Of a stretch of 11,265 nucleotides of DNA, positions 6,260 to 11,265 are shown one piece after another. The stretch lies in the NCBI GenBank assembly GCA_964504025.1, contig CAZDCO010000039.1, positions 1 to 11,265 on the forward strand, in the 5' to 3' direction. Under the pieces are notes generated by a model. That model saw nothing but the letters and a program-made list of their open reading frames with translations. It made no database searches and was not told the origin of the DNA. Numbering within the stretch: the first letter of the stretch is position 1; the number at the start of each line of letters is the position of its first letter. The DNA comes from Scatosoma sp964504025. GTDB lineage: Bacteria; Bacillota; Clostridia; Christensenellales; Borkfalkiaceae. A program made the position numbers and the translations under genes.

Positions 6260-7212
6260 TGGATACTCGCTTTTTCGTTGCCGAGAACGTCTACAAACGC
6301 TTGGACGCCTTTTTGAGCGAACAGATGGAAGATTGCACCCGTTCGCGTATTAAAAAGCTGATCGAAGAGGGAAACGTTACCGTCAACGGCAAGGCGACCT
6401 GTAAGGCAGGCTTGGAAATTCGACGGGGCGACGGCGTGCAAATCACCGTTCCCGACGCCGTGGAATACGCCGTCAAGGCGGAGAATATTCCGTTGCGGAT
6501 CGTCTATCAGGACAACGATTTTGCGGTGGTGGATAAACCGAAGGGCATGACGGTGCACATCGGCAACGGAGTGGTAAACGGTACGCTCGTGAACGCGTTG
6601 TTGTATCATTTGGACAGTTTAAGCGGTATCGGCGGCGTGTTGCGGCCGGGGATCGTACACCGTATCGATAAGGATACGACGGGTTTGCTCGTCGTGGCGA
6701 AAAACGATCGGGCGCACGCTTCGCTTGCCGCGCAGATCGCGTGTAAATCGTGCAAGCGGATCTATTACGCCCTGTTAGAGGGGAACGTAAAAGAGGATAG
6801 CGGCGTAATTTCGACGGATATAGGCAGACACCCCACCGACCGTTTGAAAATGGCGGTGTTGCCCACGGGTACGGGAAAGGCAGCCGTAACGGAGTATCGC
6901 GTGGTGGCGCGCTTCGGCGGTGAGTTTACCCTTTGCCGTTTTCAGTTGCAAACGGGGCGCACGCACCAAATTCGCGTGCACGCGCGGTATATGGGCAATC
7001 CCGTAGCAGGCGATCCCGTGTACGGATTCAAAAAGCCGCGTCTGGCGGCAAACGGGCAGTTGTTGCACGCGCAAACGTTGCAACTTACGCACCCGACGAC
7101 GGGGGAGGAAATGACGTTCACCGCACCCCTGCCTCCTGCGTTTGCCGAAATTTTGGTAAAGCTTTGCAAACGCTTTCAGGTGGACGAGAACGTTTTACAA
7201 GGACTGATATAG
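6259..7212 (+). CDS. RluD/YlyB-type pseudouridine synthase
   Basis: 317-residue enzyme that converts uridine to pseudouridine in RNA, most likely 23S rRNA. An S4 RNA-binding domain occupies about residues 12-66 (KRLDAFLSEQ, CTRSRIKKLIEEGNVTVNG). The RsuA/RluA-type catalytic domain follows, with DKPKGMTVH (92-100), HRIDKDTTGLLVVAK (134-148) carrying catalytic Asp137, and GRTHQIRVHARYMGNPVAGDPVYG (233-256, split by no gap). Length and domain order fit RluD. In B. subtilis the homologue ylyB also follows lspA directly, which supports the call. The ATG overlaps the lspA stop by one base and GAGGGAG lies about 12 bases upstream. The exact target uridines cannot be read from the sequence. Confidence 0.93.
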   Translation: MDTRFFVAENVYKRLDAFLSEQMEDCTRSRIKKLIEEGNVTVNGKATCKAGLEIRRGDGVQITVPDAVEYAVKAENIPLRIVYQDNDFAVVDKPKGMTVHIGNGVVNGTLVNALLYHLDSLSGIGGVLRPGIVHRIDKDTTGLLVVAKNDRAHASLAAQIACKSCKRIYYALLEGNVKEDSGVISTDIGRHPTDRLKMAVLPTGTGKAAVTEYRVVARFGGEFTLCRFQLQTGRTHQIRVHARYMGNPVAGDPVYGFKKPRLAANGQLLHAQTLQLTHPTTGEEMTFTAPLPPAFAEILVKLCKRFQVDENVLQGLI

Positions 7213-7215
7213 GCT

Positions 7216-8562
7216 ATGGTAAAAATTACGAAAGTGAAACGCGGTGGCTTGGCGAAAGAGCTGGGTTTGGAAGTCGGAGACGAGATCGTCGCCTTCGACG
7301 GTTTTTCTTGCGTGGACGAACTCGACTATTTATATTATATGGACACGGACGGCTTTTCCATGACGGTGCGCGATCACCGTAGCGGCGAGGAAAACACCGT
7401 GCAGGTGGAAAAGGAAGAAGGGGAAGATCTGGGGCTGGAATTTGAAAAGTCGTCGGCGATCCGAACCTGTCATAACCGTTGCGTGTTTTGCTTCGTCGAT
7501 CAAATGCCGCAGGGCATGCGCGATAGCCTGTACGTCAAGGACGACGATTATACGATGAGTTTTACTTGCGGCAATTTCGTAACGCTCACCAACGTATCGG
7601 ACGAAGAACTCGATCGCGTGGTGCGGTTGAAACTTTCGCCGCTCTACGTATCCGTGCATACCATGAACGGAAAGTTGCGTGAAAAGCTGATGCGCAACCG
7701 CTTTGCAGGAAGGATCGCGCAACAGATCGATACGCTCGTGAAAGGGGGTATTTCCCTGCATTGTCAGGCGGTCGTCGTGCCCAACGAGAACGACGGGGAA
7801 GAGTTGGCGTATACCGCGCGCCAGCTGTTCAAATATTATCCTGCGGTGAAGGACTTGGCGTGCGTGCCGACGGGAATCACGCGGTATCGCGACGGGTTGA
7901 CGTATATCCCCGACATCGACGGGGAGTATAGCCGCAAGCTTTTGAAACTCGTGGACGAACTGAACGCGGAATTCGGCGTGAACTTCTTGTTGCCTGCCGA
8001 CGAATATTTCGTTAAGGCAGGGTTGCCCGTGAAGGACGCGGAATTTTACGGCGGTTTCGAGCAGGTGGAAAACGGCGTGGGCTTGACGCGGAAATTCTTG
8101 ACGGAAGCGACGTTCGCGCTCGCCGCACTCGGCGACGGCTACGCGTTGCCGCAACCGAAAAAGAGTTTGTTGATCAGCGGCGTGAGTGCGGAAAAAGCTT
8201 GCCGCGCGTTGATTGAGGAATGTAACGGCGCGATCGGAAATTTGCACGCGGAAATCTTGGCGGTGGAAAACGACTTTTTCGGTCGGACGGTTACTTGCAC
8301 GGGGCTGTTGACGGGCAAGGATATCGCGGCGGCAGTCAACGCCTATCGCGAGGGCGGCGGCGAATTCGACGAGATCGTTTTGCCGGGAAACACTATGAAA
8401 GAATTTGAGGATGTATTCCTTTGCGGTATGACGTTAGAGGGATTGAAAGCGGCTACGGGTACGCAAAATATCCGCGTGAACCGCAACGACGGCAGCGGCT
8501 TGATAGAAATATTGTCCACGACGGCGCAAAAGACGCGTAAGAGTAAGTTTGGTAGGAGGTAG
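7216..8562 (+). CDS. DUF512 radical-SAM-like protein with PDZ domain
   Basis: 448-residue cytosolic protein. A PDZ-like domain (about 1-55: ITKVKRGGLAKELGLEVGDEIVAFDG) is followed by a radical-SAM-type segment with the cysteine motif CHNRCVFC (85-92, C-x3-C-x2-C) that would bind a [4Fe-4S] cluster and S-adenosylmethionine. The C-terminal DUF512 domain follows (about 225-430: CVPTGITRYRDGL, LPADEYFVKAGLPV, YGGFEQVENGVGL, VLPGNTM). This order is typical of the TIGR03279-type family of Firmicutes and cyanobacteria, whose reaction is unknown. The gene lies six bases before der, an arrangement seen in many Clostridia, which suggests but does not prove a role in ribosome or RNA metabolism. ATG at 7216, three bases after the previous stop; ribosome binding site weak (AAGG at 7199). 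Confidence 0.92.
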   Translation: MVKITKVKRGGLAKELGLEVGDEIVAFDGFSCVDELDYLYYMDTDGFSMTVRDHRSGEENTVQVEKEEGEDLGLEFEKSSAIRTCHNRCVFCFVDQMPQGMRDSLYVKDDDYTMSFTCGNFVTLTNVSDEELDRVVRLKLSPLYVSVHTMNGKLREKLMRNRFAGRIAQQIDTLVKGGISLHCQAVVVPNENDGEELAYTARQLFKYYPAVKDLACVPTGITRYRDGLTYIPDIDGEYSRKLLKLVDELNAEFGVNFLLPADEYFVKAGLPVKDAEFYGGFEQVENGVGLTRKFLTEATFALAALGDGYALPQPKKSLLISGVSAEKACRALIEECNGAIGNLHAEILAVENDFFGRTVTCTGLLTGKDIAAAVNAYREGGGEFDEIVLPGNTMKEFEDVFLCGMTLEGLKAATGTQNIRVNRNDGSGLIEILSTTAQKTRKSKFGRR

Positions 8563-8568
8563 AAAGAA

Positions 8569-9882
8569 ATGGCAAATCCTTTGATTGCCTTGGTAGGACG
8601 TCCCAACGTGGGGAAGAGTACGTTCTTCAACAAGGTTGCAGGTAGAAAAATTTCCATCACGGAGGATAGACCGGGGGTAACGCGCGATCGCTTGTACGCG
8701 GACGCGGAGTGGCGTTCCCGTCATTTCACGATGGTGGATACGGGCGGATTAGAATTGAAATCGGAAGACGTAATGTGGAAGGAGATCGCGAAACAAGCGG
8801 ACGTGGCGATCGAAACCGCCGACGTTATTTTGTTCTTCACCGACGGGCGCGACGGTTTGCACCCGTCCGATTGCGACGTAGCGGACATTTTACGCCGTAG
8901 CAAAAAACCCGTAATTCTCGTCGTCAATAAGATCGACGACTATTCGCCCGATAAAGTGTTTGAATTTTATTCGTTGGGGCTGGGCGAGCCGTTCGCCGTT
9001 TCCGCGGAGCACGGCAAAGGTATCGGCGACGTGTTGGACGAAGCGGTGCAATTCTTCCCCGACGATACGCAAGAACCCGTGCCGTCGTTGAAGATCGCGG
9101 TGGTGGGAAAACCGAACGCAGGGAAGTCGAGTTTGGTCAACCGTTTGCTCGGCAGCGAAAGAAGTATCGTAACGCCGATGGCAGGTACGACGCGCGACGC
9201 GATCGACACTCTGTTCTATCGCGGTGATAAGGCGTATACCATAATCGACACGGCAGGGATTCGTAAAAAGAGAAGTGTGGACGACGACGTGGAATACTAT
9301 TCTAATATGCGTGCGTTCGACGCCGTACGCCGTAGCGACGTTTGTATGCTGGTGGTGGACAGTGCCGAAGGTTTGACGGAACAAGACGTCAAGATTATCG
9401 GGTACGTGCACGAGCAGGGCAAACCGTCGGTGATCGTAATGAACAAGTGGGACTTGGTGGAAAAGGATACGCATACCGTAAACCGCTTCGAGGAAAAGTT
9501 AAAGGAAGACTTGAAGTTTATGGACTATTACAAGTCGATCTACATTTCCGCAAAGACGGGGCAACGGGTGGAAAAACTGTTGTTTGCCGCCGAGGAGGCG
9601 TACGCGCACGCGTCCTTCCGCGTGCCTACGGGCGAGTTGAACGACTTGATCGGGGACGCGGTGCGTTTGCAAGAACCGCCTTCCTATTTGGGTAGAAGAA
9701 TGCGCGTGTTCTTCTCGTCGCAAGTGTCCGTTTGTCCGCCGACGTTCGCGTTATTCGTCAACGACGAACGGCTGTTGCACTTCTCGTATCAACGGTATTT
9801 GGAGAATACGATCCGTCGCGCGTACGATTTTTCGGGTACGCCGATTCGGATCACCGTGCGCGAGAAAAAAGACGAGGAGTAA
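8569..9882 (+). CDS. der: ribosome-assembly GTPase Der (EngA)
   Basis: 437-residue tandem-GTPase needed for maturation of the 50S subunit. G domain 1: P-loop GRPNVGKST (10-18), DRPGVTRD (33-40), DTGG (57-60), NKID (120-123). G domain 2: GKPNAGKSS (180-188), MAGTTRD (204-210), DTAG (227-230), NKWD (292-295). A KH-like C-terminal domain follows to the end (RVFFSSQVSVCPPTFALFVN, then FSGTPIRI). Length is exactly as expected. All nucleotide-binding motifs are intact in both domains. The start has a perfect AGGAGG at 8554-8559, overlapping the end of the DUF512 gene, and is the best ribosome binding site inside the operon. No terminator follows, so read-through into plsY is possible. Confidence 0.97.
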   Translation: MANPLIALVGRPNVGKSTFFNKVAGRKISITEDRPGVTRDRLYADAEWRSRHFTMVDTGGLELKSEDVMWKEIAKQADVAIETADVILFFTDGRDGLHPSDCDVADILRRSKKPVILVVNKIDDYSPDKVFEFYSLGLGEPFAVSAEHGKGIGDVLDEAVQFFPDDTQEPVPSLKIAVVGKPNAGKSSLVNRLLGSERSIVTPMAGTTRDAIDTLFYRGDKAYTIIDTAGIRKKRSVDDDVEYYSNMRAFDAVRRSDVCMLVVDSAEGLTEQDVKIIGYVHEQGKPSVIVMNKWDLVEKDTHTVNRFEEKLKEDLKFMDYYKSIYISAKTGQRVEKLLFAAEEAYAHASFRVPTGELNDLIGDAVRLQEPPSYLGRRMRVFFSSQVSVCPPTFALFVNDERLLHFSYQRYLENTIRRAYDFSGTPIRITVREKKDEE

Positions 9883-9891
9883 CGGGTAAAC

Positions 9892-9975
9892 GCGTTGATT
9901 TGCGACGTATTTCGTCGTCGCATACGCGCAACGCAACCGAACGCCTGCCGTCGTTGCAAGGAAGAGTAACGACGG
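9892..9975 (+). other. two-hairpin structured leader between der and plsY
   Basis: In the 172-base gap I see two hairpins. The first has two tiers: GCGTTG (9892-9897) with CAACGC (9929-9934), and TGCGACG (9901-9907) with CGTCGCA (9916-9922). The second is an 8-bp perfect stem, CCGTCGTT (9948-9955) with AACGACGG (9968-9975), loop 12 bases. ACGACG of the second stem could instead pair with CGTCGT (9913-9918) of the first. Neither is followed by a T-run, so they are not ordinary terminators. They may be a leader of plsY, a processing site or an mRNA-stabilising element; no known riboswitch class is recognised. Confidence 0.5.
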
Positions 9976-10054
9976 GGCAATCTTTCGCGGAGTGCTCTAA
10001 AAACATATGAAAACTGTACGCCGTTCCCGTCGGTACGGTGTAAAAAGGAGATAT

Positions 10055-10780
10055 ATGAACACATTTTCCTTGGCGCAAAGCTGGTGGCAGCTCGTCGTAA
10101 TAGCCGTCGTCGGCTACGGGTTTGGCTGCGTCAATTTTGCAAAATTGATCTCCGCCGCAAAGGGCGGCGACATCACGAAAGAGGGGAGCGGCAACCCCGG
10201 CACGATGAATATGTTTCGCAACTTCGGTTTCGTCGGCGGTGCGTTGACCTTTATCGGCGACGCTTTGAAAGGCGGTTTGCCCGTGTTGATCGTGCATTTG
10301 CTCTATCGTAACTACCTGTTTGCAGGAACGGACGTCCTCGTTTCCGATTTCATGCGCTACTTCGTCGGGCTGTGCGTCGTCCTCGGACACGTCTTTCCCG
10401 TAACGATGGGCTTTAAGGGCGGAAAGGGTATCGCTTCTACGTTCGGCTTGTTTTGGATGGCACTCTCCTGCGAAAACGCGTGGTGGATCTTGTACGGCGC
10501 AATCGTCGTCGTGGCGATTTTGCTCTTTATTTTCCTGTCCGAATGGGGTTCGCTCGGTTCGCTACTCGGCGTGTCGACCTATTGTATCGCGCAGGGCGTA
10601 CACTTCTTCTTGCGGTACCAATATTCTCCCGTCAACGCATACCTGGTATGTACGTTTGTGTTCATGTTTGCGATCGAGATCGTAACCTGGTGTGCGCATC
10701 ACCAAAACCTGTTGCGACTGTTCGGCGGCGAGGAGCACCGCACGTCCTTCAAAAAAATATTAAAAAAGAAAGAAAAATAA
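10055..10780 (+). CDS. plsY: glycerol-3-phosphate acyltransferase PlsY
   Basis: 241-residue membrane enzyme that transfers an acyl group from acyl-phosphate to glycerol-3-phosphate, giving lysophosphatidate, the first step of phospholipid synthesis. The PlsY motifs are present: GSGNPGTMNMFRNFG (44-58), GHVFPVTMGFKGGKGIAST (111-129) and HHQNLLRLFGGEE (near 230), the last matching the H..N..R...G.E end motif. Hydrophobic segments lie at about 12-30, 58-85, 100-115, 125-140, 142-162, 166-182 and 188-212. It is slightly longer than the usual 190-220 residues and ends in a basic tail. The start follows AAAAGGAGATAT, a near-ideal ribosome binding site; the in-frame ATG at 10007 lacks one. No terminator is seen after the stop, only A-rich sequence before the ssrA promoter. 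Confidence 0.94.
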   Translation: MNTFSLAQSWWQLVVIAVVGYGFGCVNFAKLISAAKGGDITKEGSGNPGTMNMFRNFGFVGGALTFIGDALKGGLPVLIVHLLYRNYLFAGTDVLVSDFMRYFVGLCVVLGHVFPVTMGFKGGKGIASTFGLFWMALSCENAWWILYGAIVVVAILLFIFLSEWGSLGSLLGVSTYCIAQGVHFFLRYQYSPVNAYLVCTFVFMFAIEIVTWCAHHQNLLRLFGGEEHRTSFKKILKKKEK

Positions 10781-10792
10781 TCGCAAAAAGCG

Positions 10793-10821
10793 TTTACAAT
10801 TCTCGCGGAGTCGTGTATAAT
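10793..10821 (+). promoter_or_regulatory. sigma-A promoter of ssrA
   Basis: -35 TTTACA at 10793-10798, 17-bp spacer, perfect -10 TATAAT at 10816-10821. The predicted start near 10828 would leave a short 5' extension of about 11 bases, which RNase P would remove at 10839. Confidence 0.85.
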
Positions 10822-10838
10822 AATATGGCTCCGTATAT

Positions 10839-11205
10839 GGGGGTGTACCGGATTCGATTGCCGGTGAGCGAAAGGATAAGCGTGTCGCAGTCGGAATGCC
10901 TGCGTAAAAACGTTCCAACTAAACTTAAATGCAAATAGAAATGCAAACTACGCTCTTGCAGCGTAACTTCGTTTTGTAAAACGAACGTCGCGCCCGTTTT
11001 ATCCGTCGGGCGGGAGTGCGGCGTCAATCAGACGGAAAAATCTTTTCGATATCGGAAAGTGTACGAAAAGATCATATAGCTTTCTGCGCCCTGCGACGCG
11101 TGTGTATCCGCCGCGCAGGGGTAAGCAACAATAGATAGACTAAACACGTAGAAAGTTTTTTGGCAGCCGAGTAAGACGTCGGTTCAACTCCGACCACCTC
11201 CACCA
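10839..11205 (+). ncRNA. ssrA: transfer-messenger RNA (tmRNA)
   Basis: 367-base tmRNA, with SmpB needed to free ribosomes stalled on broken mRNAs and mark the peptide for proteolysis. The tRNA-like ends pair: GGGGGTG (10839-10845) with CACCTCC (11195-11201), followed by an encoded ACCA. GGATTCGAT near the 5' end is the D-loop-like signature; the T arm is GTCGG TTCAACT CCGAC (11178-11194). The tag frame starts at GCA 10931 and stops at TAA 10964-10966, giving ANRNANYALAA with the usual YALAA degradation end. The last codons and stop fall in a hairpin (ACGCT/AGCGT). Further pairings fit the pseudoknot ring: GGAATG with CGTTCC (10890s/10910s), ATCTTTTCG 11040-11048 with CGAAAAGAT 11064-11072, and CCCTGCG 11089-11095 with CGCAGGG 11114-11120. 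It is a one-piece tmRNA. Confidence 0.96.
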
Positions 11206-11210
11206 AACAG

Positions 11211-11256
11211 AAATAAAACGAACCAAACCGATAAGGTTTCGTTCGTTTTATTTTTT
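11211..11256 (+). terminator. intrinsic terminator of ssrA
   Basis: A 12-bp stem pairs AATAAAACGAAC (11212-11223) with GTTCGTTTTATT (11241-11252). One C-C mismatch separates it from an inner AAACC/GGTTT stem with a GATAA loop. A T-run follows to 11256. It begins six bases after the tmRNA CCA end. The A-rich 5' arm means it could also act on the other strand. Confidence 0.92.
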
Positions 11257-11265
11257 ACAAGAGAT

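Noticed and set aside
7330..8247. 305-residue - strand open frame inside the DUF512 gene
   Set aside because: Antisense shadow caused by codon bias; no ribosome binding site or domain, and the + strand gene has clear motifs.
8890..9474. 194-residue - strand open frame inside der
   Set aside because: Antisense shadow of der, whose motifs account for the whole stretch.
9948..9975. Intrinsic terminator after der
   Set aside because: The 8-bp stem is good but is followed by GGGCAATC instead of a T-run.
10453..11027. Open frames on both strands across the end of plsY and into ssrA
   Set aside because: They overlap plsY and the tmRNA, have no family match, and the RNA fully explains the sequence from 10839.
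11160..11205. Separate tRNA gene suggested by the TTCAACTCC arm and CCA end
   Set aside because: No anticodon arm is present next to it; the acceptor partner is at 10839-10845, so it is the 3' part of the tmRNA.
1..11265. CRISPR array, insertion sequence, phage or toxin-antitoxin module
   Set aside because: No spaced direct repeats, terminal inverted repeats, transposase, integrase or toxin motifs were seen; all larger frames are housekeeping genes.

Overview
The window looks like a chromosomal housekeeping segment from a Gram-positive bacterium of the Clostridia type, probably uncultured. This is inferred, not proven. The reasons are a THF riboswitch in front of a folate ECF transporter S component, a DUF421/DUF4363 pair, the lspA-rluD-type order known from Firmicutes, a DUF512 radical-SAM gene directly before der, and der followed by plsY. 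Ribosome binding sites and sigma-A promoters are of Firmicutes type. I see no insertion sequence, phage gene, CRISPR array or sign of recent transfer.

Layout: (1) 1-935, + strand: the C-terminal half of a UDP-sugar (UDP-GlcNAc type) pyrophosphorylase, translationally coupled to a small unknown helical protein, ending at a bidirectional terminator. (2) 997-2062, - strand: a DUF421 membrane protein followed by a DUF4363 protein, convergent with region 1. (3) 2107-2957, + strand: promoter, tetrahydrofolate riboswitch, a hairpin that buries the Shine-Dalgarno sequence, and folT. (4) 3034-9882, + strand: a terminator with an overlapping promoter, then a tightly packed operon lgt - pncB - lspA - rluD-family - DUF512 radical SAM - der. 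Gaps inside it are a few bases or start/stop overlaps. (5) 9883-10780: a 172-base leader with two good hairpins, then plsY. (6) 10793-11256: promoter, ssrA (tmRNA, tag ANRNANYALAA) and a strong terminator.

How the genes work together: lgt and lspA perform the first two steps of lipoprotein maturation, and plsY makes the lysophosphatidate precursor of the phospholipids that Lgt uses. Der (50S assembly), the RluD-type pseudouridine synthase (probably 23S rRNA) and ssrA (rescue of stalled ribosomes) serve translation. pncB feeds NAD salvage and FolT imports folate under folate-sensing control.

The best-supported non-coding results are the THF riboswitch, whose long-range pseudoknot appears covaried, and the complete tmRNA. 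I found no convincing wholly new system. The least explained items are the small protein at 582-935, the Cys/His-containing C-terminal tail of Lgt, and the structured plsY leader.
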